Of a stretch of 64,000 nucleotides of DNA, positions 1-8,461 are shown piece after piece. The stretch is taken from contig WIAL01000006.1 of assembly GCA_015519975.1 (NCBI GenBank), positions 46,007 through 110,006 of the forward strand, read 5' to 3'. This DNA comes from Hydrogenothermaceae bacterium. Its GTDB lineage: Bacteria; Aquificota; Aquificia; Aquificales; Hydrogenothermaceae. A model generated the notes under the pieces. The model was not told the DNA's origin, did not search any database, and saw only the letters and a program-made list of their open reading frames with translations. How positions within the stretch are numbered: the stretch's first letter is position 1; each line of letters starts with the position of its first letter. The position numbers were made by a program, and so were the translations under genes.

Positions 1-200
1 CCAAGAATTAAAGGTCCCCACGACAGTACGTAATCTATATACTCATTTCCATCAACATCCCAAACTCTACTTCCTTTTCCTCTTTCTATAAAGATAGGCG
101 TCCCGCCCAAAGCTTTAAACGCTCTAACAGGTGAGTTTACACCGCCTACTAAATATTTTTGTGCTTCTTCAAACAGCTTTTTAGATTTCTCAAACCCCAT
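1..200 (-). CDS. hemL: glutamate-1-semialdehyde 2,1-aminomutase, N-terminal part (cut by window edge)
   Basis: The 66 visible residues begin [20 protein letters not shown] and contain VNSPVRAF and a later [16 protein letters not shown]. These are the standard N-terminal signatures of the PLP enzyme that converts glutamate-1-semialdehyde to 5-aminolevulinate in the C5 route to tetrapyrroles. The ATG is preceded by a good GGAGAT ribosome site about 4 bases upstream. The rest of the gene lies left of the window. It follows the lipid A acyltransferase gene on the same strand after 58 bases, so it may be the tail of the same transcript. Identity is secure; completeness cannot be judged. Confidence 0.93.
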   Translation of the reverse strand, partial: MGFEKSKKLFEEAQKYLVGGVNSPVRAFKALGGTPIFIERGKGSRVWDVDGNEYIDYVLSWGPLIL

Positions 201-258
201 ACTAATCTCCTGAAATATAGTAATTATAAAAATTATATCAGATTTGAATATTAGAATA

Positions 259-1143
259 TTAATCGTAGATGTTTTCAGGCTGTCCTTTTGGGCGGGTTTT
301 CCATCTTTTATGAACCCAGAAATACTGGTCTGGATGTTTTTTTACTGCTTCTTCTATTTTTTTTGTGTATGCCTGAGTTAACTCCTTTAGATCTTTTTCA
401 TAGTTTCCTGTTGGAGTAAAATCAATCTTTTCTATTTCACACAAATATTTTTTTGTTTCATAATCAAAATAGGAAAATCCAAAAAGGACCTCTTTGTTAT
501 ATTTTAATGCAAGTTTTGCCGGAAAGGTTACAGTAGAAGCCTCAAGACCAAAAAAATCAACAAATATTCCTCTATGGGCTAAAGCATTCTGATCTGCTAA
601 AAATGTTATAACTTTCCCTTCTTTTAGTGCCTTTATAAAATCCTTTAGAGGTTGATCGTGAAATATTATCTTTATACCTGAAGACTGCCTGATATTTGTA
701 ATTAAATCATTTAATTTTTTATTTTTTAATCTATAAGCAAGATCAACTATACCTTCAACGTTATATGCAAGACCAGCTCCACCAAGTTCCCAGTTTCCAA
801 TATGGGCAGATATAAGAATTTTACCTTCTTTTCTATCTTGAAGAAGTTCTTTACCTTTTTTTATTTCAAAAATTTCATTTATGTAGCCTGACTTTACATA
901 ATCAGGTATTTTAGGAAATTCTGTTAAAACTTTCCCAATATTTTGAAGTGATTTTTTCCCAATTTCTAATTTCCATTCTCTGGACTTTTCAGGAAAGGCA
1001 ATGTCAAGATTCCTAAGAATAACTTCTTTCCGATAGCCTAAATACCAAAAAAGAGAGCCTATAAGCTCTCCTGTTTTTAAATTTATATTTCTGGGCAGTG
1101 TCTTAGTAAAAGAAAAAAAAGCTTTAGCAAGCAAATAGGACAT
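259..1143 (-). CDS. lipid A biosynthesis acyltransferase (LpxL/HtrB family)
   Basis: A 294-residue protein of the LpxL/LpxM family, inner-membrane enzymes that move an acyl chain from acyl-ACP to a lipid A precursor. The catalytic H-x4-E motif is seen as HIGNWE (His114, Glu119). The family's RHxSxGxxLL-like hydrophobic start and a C-terminal [10 protein letters not shown] are also present. Length is normal for the family. Its ATG overlaps the stop of the upstream Nudix gene by one base (TAATG), so the two are probably translationally coupled. Which acyl position is modified cannot be told from sequence. It implies an LPS-bearing outer membrane, in line with the envelope genes later in the window. 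Confidence 0.9.
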   Translation of the reverse strand: MSYLLAKAFFSFTKTLPRNINLKTGELIGSLFWYLGYRKEVILRNLDIAFPEKSREWKLEIGKKSLQNIGKVLTEFPKIPDYVKSGYINEIFEIKKGKELLQDRKEGKILISAHIGNWELGGAGLAYNVEGIVDLAYRLKNKKLNDLITNIRQSSGIKIIFHDQPLKDFIKALKEGKVITFLADQNALAHRGIFVDFFGLEASTVTFPAKLALKYNKEVLFGFSYFDYETKKYLCEIEKIDFTPTGNYEKDLKELTQAYTKKIEEAVKKHPDQYFWVHKRWKTRPKGQPENIYD

Positions 1144-1574
1144 TAAATTTCACCTAGCTTTTGCAGCTCCTTTACAGCTTTTTCAAACATTTCTTTATCT
1201 GTTGGATAAGAAAGTGTTTTTTCAACTTCCTCAATTGGAAGGAATTTAGCTTCATCAATTTCTTCTTTCTGAGGAACTATTTCTCCTCCAACATATCTCA
1301 TTAGGTAATAATATACAAATTTATGGATTCTTACTGAACCTGAGCTGTACCAGTAATCAACTTCTCCAAGATAGGTAATAATCTCTGCATCTACTCCAGT
1401 TTCTTCTTTCACCTCTCTTAGAGCTGCTTTGTCTTTAGGTTCTCCTTTTTCAATATTACCTTTTGGAAAACTCCATCTGTTTTTTACTCTGATAAGTAAA
1501 ATTTCTACTTTTCCTTCTTCATTTTTTCTGTAAACTATTCCACCAGCCGAAAATTCCCATTCAGTTTTTGTCAT
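1143..1574 (-). CDS. Nudix hydrolase, Ap4A/(di)nucleoside polyphosphate type
   Basis: 143 residues. The complete Nudix box G-x5-E-x7-REUxEExGU runs from about residue 39 to 61 (GNIEKGEPKDKAALREVKEE and TGV), with the catalytic REVKEE helix intact. The SAGGIVYRK start and the RWSFPKGNIEKGE segment are typical of bacterial Ap4A hydrolases and related RNA-decapping Nudix enzymes. Substrate is not certain from sequence. It lies 9 bases after the SLC13 transporter gene and overlaps the acyltransferase start by one base, so it belongs to the same minus-strand operon. It probably does housekeeping removal of alarmone-type dinucleotides. Confidence 0.85.
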   Translation of the reverse strand: MTKTEWEFSAGGIVYRKNEEGKVEILLIRVKNRWSFPKGNIEKGEPKDKAALREVKEETGVDAEIITYLGEVDYWYSSGSVRIHKFVYYYLMRYVGGEIVPQKEEIDEAKFLPIEEVEKTLSYPTDKEMFEKAVKELQKLGEI

Positions 1575-1583
1575 TTACTTACC

Positions 1584-3032
1584 TCACATATGTATTATTA
1601 CGAACAAAGTTAAAATTATACTGCCGATAATATTTAAAAAGAAACCTAATTTTACCATTTTTGAAATTTTTATCAACCCACTGCCATAAATTATGGCATT
1701 AGGAGGAGTTGCTATTGGAAGCATAAAAGCAAAACTTGCAGCAATTATTATAGCAATAATCGGGTAGAATATGTCAATATTCATAGCCTGAAGTGTCCCA
1801 ATCATTATTGGAACAAATGTTATAGCAGTAGCAGTGTTTGAGCTTATTTCTGTCAAAAATACCATAGAAAGTATAACAATAAAAATAAATAACAATGCAA
1901 AGTTAGGATCAATCAATGATGCAATTTGCGTTCCAATATATTTTGCAAGGCCTGTACTAACAATAATTTTACCAAGGGCTATACCACCTGCAAATAAAAG
2001 CACTGTATCCCAGTCTATCTGTTTTAGATCTTCTGTATCAAGGGTGGATTTTCCTTTTTCAACAGGCAGTAAAAACAGCAAAATTGCAGCAAGTACTGCA
2101 ACTATTCCTTCTGGAAAATGGGATTTTAAAAAAGTATAAGCAGTTTTATTCCCTAAAAGATTTGCTATTCCTGGAAGTATCCATAAGATAACAGCTAAAG
2201 AAAATACAATTAAAGTATTCTTTTCCCCTTTGGAAAGTTTTTTTAGTTTTTTCTTTTCTTCAAGTATTATCTGCTTAACCTGACTGTAGTCAAACTTAAA
2301 ATTTCTAATATGAAACCTTATATACAGCAGTAAAATAATAAACATTGCAAATGATACAGGTGATACAATTAAAAACCACTGTAAGAAATCTATTTTATAT
2401 CCTGCTTCTTCTAAAAATCCAACACCAACTAAATTAGTAGGAGTTCCAATAAGAGTTGCCGTTCCACCTATTGATGCTGTATAAGCTATGGCAATTAAAA
2501 GATAAACACCAAACTCTTTTGAGTTCTTTATTTTATTATGTGTAAACAAAGTTATTATCCCAATAGCAAGAGGTAGAAGCATGGCCGTTGTTGCCGTGTT
2601 GCTTATCCACATTGAAAGAAAAAACGCAATCAAAGTAAAGCCAACTAAAACTCTGAAAGGTGACTTTAAAAATACATCTTTAGATAAAAGATTTAATGCT
2701 ATTCTCTCATCAAGACCATATTTTGTCATTGACTGGGCTATTAAGAAACTTCCAATAAATAAAAGAATAACAGGATGTCCCATACTTAAAAATGCTTTTT
2801 TGGCAGAAATTATCCCAAATACTACTGCAAGAGAAACACCTAAAAACGCTGTTATTCCAAGGGGAAGTACTTCAAGAAGCCAGAAAACCATACAAAAAAC
2901 CATTATGGAAAGGATAATTTTGCCATCTGTGTTTAAAGATAGTGGCAGTAAGAAGGTTAAAATAGCTAGTGTAGGTGCTAAAAATAATCCTATTTTCTTT
3001 TTTTCTTGCTGGAGTTTTTTAAAGCTATCCAT
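1584..3032 (-). CDS. SLC13/DASS-family anion (dicarboxylate or sulfate) symporter
   Basis: 482 residues, very hydrophobic, with roughly 11-12 membrane spans. The two SNT signature repeats of the DASS family are visible: SNTATTAMLLP at residues 144-154 and SSNTATAITFVP near residue 397. A TLIGTPTNLVGVG segment follows the first. Family members carry C4-dicarboxylates, citrate, phosphate or sulfate with sodium. The substrate is not determined by these motifs. The start codon shares a base with the stop of the upstream nucleotidyltransferase gene, so it is read from the same message as hom and the HEPN/MNT pair. It is distinct from the SLC13 gene near 48-49.7 kb, which has extra TrkA-C domains. 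Confidence 0.85.
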   Translation of the reverse strand: MDSFKKLQQEKKKIGLFLAPTLAILTFLLPLSLNTDGKIILSIMVFCMVFWLLEVLPLGITAFLGVSLAVVFGIISAKKAFLSMGHPVILLFIGSFLIAQSMTKYGLDERIALNLLSKDVFLKSPFRVLVGFTLIAFFLSMWISNTATTAMLLPLAIGIITLFTHNKIKNSKEFGVYLLIAIAYTASIGGTATLIGTPTNLVGVGFLEEAGYKIDFLQWFLIVSPVSFAMFIILLLYIRFHIRNFKFDYSQVKQIILEEKKKLKKLSKGEKNTLIVFSLAVILWILPGIANLLGNKTAYTFLKSHFPEGIVAVLAAILLFLLPVEKGKSTLDTEDLKQIDWDTVLLFAGGIALGKIIVSTGLAKYIGTQIASLIDPNFALLFIFIVILSMVFLTEISSNTATAITFVPIMIGTLQAMNIDIFYPIIAIIIAASFAFMLPIATPPNAIIYGSGLIKISKMVKLGFFLNIIGSIILTLFVIIHM

Positions 3033-3349
3033 TAATATATCCTTACTCCTGTTTCCTTTGCCTCTTTAGATATAAAATCTGTGCTGTCAAAAGGCTTTAT
3101 TACCAAATCTACTTTTTGTTCTCCTATTTTTTTATCAAGCTGGACTAAAAAATCAAGTTTTTTATCCAAAATGTCTTTATATTCTTTTACTTCCAAGTAT
3201 ATATCTATATCTCCACCTTTTGCCTTCGGGTTTACCCTTGAGCCAAAAATCCAGACTTTAGCTTCATCTCCAAAATATTTTTTAGCAAGTTCTATAATAG
3301 TTTTTATCACTTCTTCAGGAAGTCTAATATTTTTAAATGTTCCTTGCAT
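3032..3349 (-). CDS. MntA-type minimal nucleotidyltransferase (antitoxin of a HEPN/MNT pair), copy 1
   Basis: 105 residues with the polymerase-beta-fold nucleotidyltransferase signature: GSRVNPKAKGGDIDIY, with Gly36-Ser37 and Asp47/Asp49 in a GS-x9-DxD arrangement. In characterised MntA/HepT systems this protein AMPylates a tyrosine of the HEPN toxin and so silences it. Here it overlaps the HEPN gene by 17 bases, with the HEPN gene first. It is a clear paralogue of the nucleotidyltransferases at 40.7 and 52.2 kb (shared NIRL, VWxFGSRVNP, GEQKxDL and ETGVRI blocks). Antitoxin function is inferred from the family and pairing. Confidence 0.8.
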   Translation of the reverse strand: MQGTFKNIRLPEEVIKTIIELAKKYFGDEAKVWIFGSRVNPKAKGGDIDIYLEVKEYKDILDKKLDFLVQLDKKIGEQKVDLVIKPFDSTDFISKEAKETGVRIY

Positions 3350-3785
3350 TTAAGAATTCCTTAATTTTTAAAATTATATTTTTAATTGTTTCAACTTCTA
3401 CTAAAGCTTTTTTAACAGCCTCTATTTTTAAATCTGTTTCCCAAGGATATATATGGACAAACTCATTTCTTAATTTTCTTATTTTATTCCAGCTTTCTGC
3501 ATTTTCTAAAAATCTATACTTTTCAAGGGTATTTAAAATGTCTATAAATGAAACTTCTGTATAACTTTTTCCTGTCAAAATTTCAAAAAATAAAGGAAAT
3601 AATTTCTCTCCAACTGCACTTTGAAGTTTTATAAATCTAAAAATAAACGCATCTAAAAGGATTATAGTTTCATAATCTAATAAATCTTTTTTATCTAAAT
3701 TTAAACTTTCTATTTTTTCTTTTTCATACTCTAATGTGTTTAGATGTTTATCTATCTCTTCAAGAATTAATTTAATCTTCTTCAT
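3333..3785 (-). CDS. HEPN-domain (HepT-type) protein, putative RNase toxin, copy 1
   Basis: 150 residues, mostly helical. It carries the HepT signature R-x4-H-x-Y as RNEFVHIY (Arg106, His111, Tyr113). In studied systems Arg and His form the RNase site and the Tyr is the residue AMPylated by MntA. It overlaps hom upstream by 14 bases and the nucleotidyltransferase gene downstream by 17, so it is built into a housekeeping operon rather than carried as a free-standing module. It is paralogous to the HEPN gene at 52.5 kb (shared EIDKH, GEKLFPL, FIDILN, YPWE blocks). It could also be a non-toxic nucleotidyltransferase partner. Confidence 0.75.
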   Translation of the reverse strand: MKKIKLILEEIDKHLNTLEYEKEKIESLNLDKKDLLDYETIILLDAFIFRFIKLQSAVGEKLFPLFFEILTGKSYTEVSFIDILNTLEKYRFLENAESWNKIRKLRNEFVHIYPWETDLKIEAVKKALVEVETIKNIILKIKEFLNARNI

Positions 3786-5097
3786 CTTCTACTCTGATAA
3801 TTACAGTCTTTGCACCTGTTAGATTATTATCTTCAATCTCTTTAACTGCCTTTTGAAGATTATTTTCTGATGCTGTATGGGTTAATATCACAAGAGGAAC
3901 AAGCTTTTCACTTATTTTTTCATATTTCTCTATAACTTTTTCTTTCTGCAGAACAGCTGCAATGCTTATGTCATATTTTGCAAAAATAGCTGCAACTTTT
4001 GAAAGAATACCTGTAATATCAGGTACAGTAAATCTTACATAGTATCTTGTGTAAAAATCGCTTACTTTAGTTAAATTTAAATCTTTATGTTCCCAGTTCA
4101 TTGAGGTAATTTCAATTTCCCGTCCAACTCCAAGGGATATACTTTTCGCAATATCTACAACGTCGCTAACAACTGCACTTGCCGTTGGTAAACTTCCAGC
4201 CCCTCTTCCGTAAAACATTGTTTCTCCAACACTGTCCCCTTCAACCATTACTGCGTTAAACACCCCATCTACCTTTGCAAGCTGGTGGTCTGAAGGTAAA
4301 AATGTAGGATGGACTCTAACTTCAACCTCACCGTTATGGGATTTTGCTATTGCAAGAAGTTTCAACGTGTATCCAAGTTCTTTTGCAAGTTCTATATCCA
4401 TCAAATTAATATCTTCAATTCCTTCTATGTGAACCTTTGAAAAATCCAAAAATCCACCGTAAGACAAAGAAGCAAGTATTGCTATTTTATGGGCTGCATC
4501 CGTTCCATTTATATCAAGTGTTGGGTCGGCCTCTGCATATCCAAGTTCTTTAGCTTCTTCAAGAGCTGTTTTAAAGTCTTTTCCTTCTTTAAACATTGAA
4601 GTTAGAATGTAATTCGTTGTTCCGTTTAGGATTCCATATATTTTATTAATTTTATTTCCAACAAGTCCTTCCCTTAATGCTCTTATAATAGGTATCCCAC
4701 CTGCAACAGCTGCCTCATACCCTATTCTTATATTTTTCTCTTCAGCTTTTAGGAATATATCTTTTCCTTTTTCTGCAAGAAGTGCCTTGTTTGCAGTTAC
4801 TATATGTTTTCCTTTTTCTATAGCTTTTAATGCAAGCTCATAGGGAAAATCTATGCCGCCAGTTAGCTCAATAATTATTTTTATATCTTTATCATTTAAA
4901 ATTTCATCTAAAGAATTTGCCTTTTGATTTTCTTTTAAAGGAAATTCAAATTTTTTATTCCAGTTCCTTGTAAAAACTTTTTTTAGATTTATTTCAACCC
5001 CTGCTCTTTTTTTTAAAATCTCTTTTTTTTCTTCTAAAATTTTTGCAGTTCCATTTCCAACTACGCCGTATCCAACTATTGCAACATCTACTTTCAA
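3772..5097 (-). CDS. hom: homoserine dehydrogenase with C-terminal ACT domain
   Basis: 441 residues. It reduces aspartate-4-semialdehyde to homoserine, the branch point to threonine, methionine and isoleucine. The N-terminal NAD(P)-binding site is GYGVVGNGTAKIL (from about residue 9). The catalytic domain has KGKHIVTANKALLAEKG and GILNGTTNYILTSM, then EAKELGYAEADPTLDINGTD, all family hallmarks. The last ~90 residues (FTVPDITGILSKVAAIFAKY) form an ACT domain, suggesting feedback by threonine. The length matches monofunctional bacterial enzymes. The gene follows the dCTP-deaminase-like gene by 11 bases and overlaps the HEPN gene by 14. Confidence 0.95.
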   Translation of the reverse strand: MKVDVAIVGYGVVGNGTAKILEEKKEILKKRAGVEINLKKVFTRNWNKKFEFPLKENQKANSLDEILNDKDIKIIIELTGGIDFPYELALKAIEKGKHIVTANKALLAEKGKDIFLKAEEKNIRIGYEAAVAGGIPIIRALREGLVGNKINKIYGILNGTTNYILTSMFKEGKDFKTALEEAKELGYAEADPTLDINGTDAAHKIAILASLSYGGFLDFSKVHIEGIEDINLMDIELAKELGYTLKLLAIAKSHNGEVEVRVHPTFLPSDHQLAKVDGVFNAVMVEGDSVGETMFYGRGAGSLPTASAVVSDVVDIAKSISLGVGREIEITSMNWEHKDLNLTKVSDFYTRYYVRFTVPDITGILSKVAAIFAKYDISIAAVLQKEKVIEKYEKISEKLVPLVILTHTASENNLQKAVKEIEDNNLTGAKTVIIRVEDEED

Positions 5098-5108
5098 GCC
5101 AACCTCCT

Positions 5109-5582
5109 TTAATCAACTTTATGAAAAGTTAAATGGCATATTTTCATGTCTTTAAAAATTCTTACAGGAAAATCGTTTGTATTATAGAGTATAAATGTTA
5201 TATTTCCTTCAAACCCTGCATCAATCATTCCTGCATTAATAAGATGAAGACCCATTTGTGAAAGTCTAAGTTTTGGAGATATTGATACTGCTATAGAAGG
5301 GTCTGTTTTTATGTACTCATTTGACTGGGCTATAAAAATTTTGTTTTTTTCTATTACCATTCCTGAATCAGTTATTCTATCCTTTTCTAAAACATTAAAG
5401 TAAGGATTTTTTAAATCAAGCATTTCAACTGGGTACAAAATTTCTTCTGAATACCTGTAAAAGTTTTCAGAAAGGGTTAAATCAACAAAAATACCATTTA
5501 ATTGATACTCTAAATCAAAGGGCTCAATTTCTATGAGCCCATTTTCTAAACTTTCCTTTATTTTATTTTCACTTAAAATCAA
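5109..5582 (-). CDS. dCTP deaminase/dUTPase-superfamily protein with altered active site
   Basis: 157 residues. The N-terminus (MILSENKIKESLENGLIEIE) and the core AGMIDAGFEGNITFILYN (residues 117-134) align by eye with dCTP deaminases of the dUTPase fold. However, the usual RSSLAR phosphate/catalytic motif is replaced by KLRLSQ (residues 104-109). The catalytic glutamate in ITLE/IVLE is Ile131 here (ITFIL). The residues needed for deamination in the E. coli enzyme are therefore missing, so 'dCTP deaminase' would be an unsafe name. It could act as a dUTPase-like or nucleotide-binding regulatory protein. It lies 2 bases after elbB and 11 before hom, in one operon. The fold assignment is good and the function is unknown. 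Confidence 0.65.
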   Translation of the reverse strand: MILSENKIKESLENGLIEIEPFDLEYQLNGIFVDLTLSENFYRYSEEILYPVEMLDLKNPYFNVLEKDRITDSGMVIEKNKIFIAQSNEYIKTDPSIAVSISPKLRLSQMGLHLINAGMIDAGFEGNITFILYNTNDFPVRIFKDMKICHLTFHKVD

Positions 5583-5584
5583 TA

Positions 5585-6244
5585 TTACTCTCCTTTTGCA
5601 AGTCTTAAAACTTCATTTACGAGTTTTTCAATACCTTCTGCAACGTCTTTTATTGTTTTTCCTTCCATGTATGCAGGCGTTGAAACAATTTTATTTTCTT
5701 CGTCAACTAAAGCCTCAGAAACTGGGCACACCAAATGCTGTTGTCCCATTGCTTCTATAGCTTTTGCCACTTCTTCATCACTACCAATTGTAAGTTTTGC
5801 TTTTGCTTCTTTTAAAGCTGCTGCAACTATTACCGGAGAAATACATACTGCTCCAATTGGTTTTTTCTTTTCAAACATTTCAACAAGAAGTCTTTTAACT
5901 TCTGGAATCACATCAGCCTCTGCTCCTTTTTCTAAAAAGTTTGAGAAATTCTTTGCAACTCCATATCCACCTGGCATAATTAAAGCATCTATATCATCAG
6001 CAGAAACTTCATTTATATCCTTTATATTCCCTCTTGCTATTCTAGCAGCTTCAACTAAAACATTTCTTGTTTCATCAGTTTTCTCACCAGTGAGATGGTT
6101 AATAACTTCTTTTTGAGGAATATTTGGAGCCATGCAAACTATTTGAGCACCAGCTTTATCTAAAAAATATAATGTAAGTGTTGCTTCATGTATTTCAGCA
6201 CCGTCAAAAACACCACATCCTGCAAGTAAAACTCCAACTTTCAT
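5585..6244 (-). CDS. elbB: ElbB-type DJ-1/PfpI-superfamily protein (isoprenoid biosynthesis glyoxalase-like)
   Basis: 219 residues of the class I glutamine amidotransferase-like/DJ-1 superfamily. The start MKVGVLLAGCGVFDGAEIHE is diagnostic for the ElbB (YhbL) branch. The presumed nucleophile is Cys134 in GAVCISPVI, preceded by the loop MPGGYGVAKN. E. coli ElbB has weak glyoxalase activity and was linked to isoprenoid yield; its true role is not settled. It is the first gene of the minus-strand run. A GGAGG-like site sits just upstream, and the 77-base divergent gap to atpC must hold its promoter. The name is secure and the role is tentative. Confidence 0.85.
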   Translation of the reverse strand: MKVGVLLAGCGVFDGAEIHEATLTLYFLDKAGAQIVCMAPNIPQKEVINHLTGEKTDETRNVLVEAARIARGNIKDINEVSADDIDALIMPGGYGVAKNFSNFLEKGAEADVIPEVKRLLVEMFEKKKPIGAVCISPVIVAAALKEAKAKLTIGSDEEVAKAIEAMGQQHLVCPVSEALVDEENKIVSTPAYMEGKTIKDVAEGIEKLVNEVLRLAKGE

Positions 6245-6321
6245 GATACTACCCTCCTTCTTTAAAATTTATACAAACTATTGTAAACTAATTTATTGAA
6301 TAATTTAAATGGAGGCAAGGT

Positions 6322-6738
6322 ATGTACAAGCTTGAAATAGTGACACCTGAAGGAATAGTTTACAGCGACGAAGTATATCAGACAGTTGTAAACACAGCTG
6401 ATGGTGAAATGGGAATACTTGAAAACCATATGCTTGTTTTGACTAATGTTATTCCTGGGAAAATTACAATAGAAAAAGAAGGACAGGAGCCTATTGAATA
6501 TGCATCAACTTACGGTGTAATAGATGTTGTAGGAGATAAAGTAATAATTCTCGCCGAAGAAATATATGAAATAGATAAGATTGACGGTGAAAAGGAAACA
6601 AAACTTTTAGAAGAAGCTGAAATGAAACTTGAAACTGAAGAACTTTCAGAAGAAGAAAGAGAAAGATATGAAAAACAAAAGTTTAGAGCAGAAACTTTAT
6701 TAAGAATATTAGAAGAAGCAAAACATAAAGTTGGATAA
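6322..6738 (+). CDS. atpC: F1Fo ATP synthase epsilon subunit
   Basis: 138 residues. The N-terminal beta-sandwich starts MYKLEIVTPEGIVYSDEVYQ and includes NTADGEMGILENHMLVLTNV, which is diagnostic for epsilon/delta subunits. The C-terminal helical hairpin is very rich in Glu, as expected for the inhibitory domain. It couples rotation to catalysis and limits ATP hydrolysis. It stands alone here, without atpD or other atp genes, and is followed with an 8-base overlap by a methyltransferase gene. A GGAGG site lies 7 bases before ATG. The split of ATP synthase genes is unusual outside lineages with scattered operons, such as the Aquificota. Confidence 0.93.
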   Translation: MYKLEIVTPEGIVYSDEVYQTVVNTADGEMGILENHMLVLTNVIPGKITIEKEGQEPIEYASTYGVIDVVGDKVIILAEEIYEIDKIDGEKETKLLEEAEMKLETEELSEEERERYEKQKFRAETLLRILEEAKHKVG

Positions 6739-7453
6739 TCCAAAACCTTCCCCTTTTATTCGGGGGAAGATCCATTTATTTCAACCTGAAAAAGGTTACC
6801 GCTTCAACATCGATTCAGTCCTTCTTGCAAGTTTTGTCAATGTAAAAGAAAAAGGTAAATTAATTGATCTTGGAACAGGATCTGGGATTTTAATCCTTCT
6901 TTTAAATCTTAAATATAAAAACATAGATTACTGGGCTTTAGAAGTACAGGATGAGCTTTATGATATTGCTAAAAAAAATTTTGAATTAAATAGCGTTAAA
7001 GTTAATCTAATCAAAGAAAATGTAAAAAACATAAAAAAAATATTCAAACCAAATAGCTTTGACTATGTAATTACAAATCCACCTTATTTTAAAGAGTATA
7101 AAGGAGAAAATTTAAGTATAAAAATAGCAAGAAGTGAATATCTCGCATCTATTGATGATTTTATAAAAGCAGGTAAGTATCTTTTAAAAGACAAAGGTAA
7201 GTTTTTTCTTGTATTTCCGTCTTCTAGATTGTCAGAAATAACCTATAAAATAAAAAAAGAGAATTTACAGCCAAAAAGATGGAGATTTATCCATTCATCA
7301 TTAAAAGAAAAAGCAAGTCATTTTTTAGTTGAGGCTGTAAAAAATGCAAAAGAAGGTGGAGAAATAGTAGAAAACCCATTAATTATTTACACTGATCCTA
7401 AAAAAAGGAAATATACAGACGAAATTAAATATATCCTAGAAAAATTTTGCTGA
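6731..7453 (+). CDS. tRNA1(Val) adenine-N6-methyltransferase-like SAM enzyme (TrmN6/YfiC family)
   Basis: 240 residues with a Rossmann-type SAM site (LIDLGTGSGILILLL, about residues 39-53) and the amino-methyltransferase motif NPPY in FDYVITNPPYFKEYKG. The opening GKIHLFQPEKGYRFNIDSVL is typical of the YfiC/TrmN6 branch, which methylates A37 of tRNA1(Val). The start is TTG, inside the last codons of atpC. No better in-frame start keeps the conserved N-terminus, so translational coupling to atpC is likely. RNA as substrate is the family expectation; another nucleic acid target cannot be excluded. Confidence 0.8.
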   Translation: MDNPKPSPFIRGKIHLFQPEKGYRFNIDSVLLASFVNVKEKGKLIDLGTGSGILILLLNLKYKNIDYWALEVQDELYDIAKKNFELNSVKVNLIKENVKNIKKIFKPNSFDYVITNPPYFKEYKGENLSIKIARSEYLASIDDFIKAGKYLLKDKGKFFLVFPSSRLSEITYKIKKENLQPKRWRFIHSSLKEKASHFLVEAVKNAKEGGEIVENPLIIYTDPKKRKYTDEIKYILEKFC

Positions 7454-7458
7454 TAATG

Positions 7459-7485
7459 TTGACAAAATAAAGTACAAATTATAAC
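7459..7485 (+). promoter_or_regulatory. candidate sigma-70 promoter for the acidic receiver-like gene
   Basis: A perfect TTGACA (7459-7464) is followed by TATAAC (7480-7485) with a 15-base spacer, which is shorter than ideal. It lies in the 62-base gap after the methyltransferase gene. The downstream gene has a strong GGGAGG site at about 7503. The box match is visible; activity is inferred. Confidence 0.4.
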
Positions 7486-7515
7486 CTTATTAGATAATAA
7501 GATGGGAGGAATAAA

Positions 7516-8460
7516 ATGAATATAGCATTAATAACCTATGATGAAAAAATAAAAAATGAACTCGTGAATAAACTAGCTGGAAATTATGTAAAAACCTATG
7601 TGGACAGTATATCAATGCTTAAAGATTTAGATGAATTTAATCCAAGTATAATTATATATGATGCTTCTGCAGGAGATTTTGCTTTTGATGATTTAAAATT
7701 CTTAATTTCACGGGATAAAGTAAAAGGTAAAAAATTTAAAGTGCTTTACTCAAAGTTAAACCCTTTGAATGAGGATAATTTTGCAGGAGAAAATTTAGAA
7801 TTTTATGTAAAAGAAGATGATATAGATAGATTAGCAGACGAAATTTTGAAAGAAGAAAGCAGTTTTACAGAGGAAGTTCCTGAGTTTGAAGAACCTACTT
7901 CTTCTTTTTCACCAGAAGATATAGAAACCTTTTATCAAACAAATGAAACTTCTGAAGAAATCCCCGAGTTTGAGGAAATGTTCTCAAATACTCCAGAAAG
8001 TGAAGTAGAAGAACTTCAACAACCACAAACTTTAGAAGAGTTTCAAATGGAACCTGAAATTGAAATTCCTGAAATGCCACCTGAAATAAAACAAGAAGAG
8101 CCTGTTTTTGAAGCTGTGGAAGAGGAAAAGCCATCAACATCCACAATAAATATATCTTTTGACCTAGATGATATAAAGAAAGGAATTGTTATGGTTGCTG
8201 TTGATAAACTTGTTGAGAATATAAAAAATGAGCCAGAAATAAAAGAACTAACTGATAATATTGCAAGAGATTTTGTAGATAGAATAGAAGAAGAACTAGA
8301 AAGCTTAAAAGAAGAAATCAAAAAAGAGGTTAGAGAAAACATATTTTCAAAGCTTGAGGAAGAAATAACAAATATTTTAAAACAAGATTTAAAAAATTAT
8401 ATTGCTGAAATAACTTCAAAAATAGTAAAAGAAAAATTAGATCAGATATTTAATAAATAA
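7516..8460 (+). CDS. receiver-like protein with long acidic linker and helical C-terminus, function unknown
   Basis: 314 residues in three visible parts. Residues 1-115 alternate hydrophobic strands and helices like a two-component receiver (MNIALITYDEKIKNELVNKL; FNPSIIIYDAS, where the D sits at the phospho-acceptor position). The acid triad and the conserved Lys are not clear, so it is probably a pseudo-receiver. Residues 116-215 are a Glu/Pro-rich low-complexity linker with repeated PEFEE-like blocks. Residues 215-314 are charged amphipathic helix, likely coiled coil, resembling the C-termini of Aquificota/Deltaproteobacteria receiver-linker proteins. There is no HTH or enzyme motif. It converges on the downstream minus-strand operon with one base between them. 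Confidence 0.55.
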   Translation: MNIALITYDEKIKNELVNKLAGNYVKTYVDSISMLKDLDEFNPSIIIYDASAGDFAFDDLKFLISRDKVKGKKFKVLYSKLNPLNEDNFAGENLEFYVKEDDIDRLADEILKEESSFTEEVPEFEEPTSSFSPEDIETFYQTNETSEEIPEFEEMFSNTPESEVEELQQPQTLEEFQMEPEIEIPEMPPEIKQEEPVFEAVEEEKPSTSTINISFDLDDIKKGIVMVAVDKLVENIKNEPEIKELTDNIARDFVDRIEEELESLKEEIKKEVRENIFSKLEEEITNILKQDLKNYIAEITSKIVKEKLDQIFNK

Positions 8461-8461
8461 T

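Noticed and set aside
5109..5582. Plain annotation as dCTP deaminase
   Set aside because: Key catalytic positions are not conserved, so the enzyme name would mislead.
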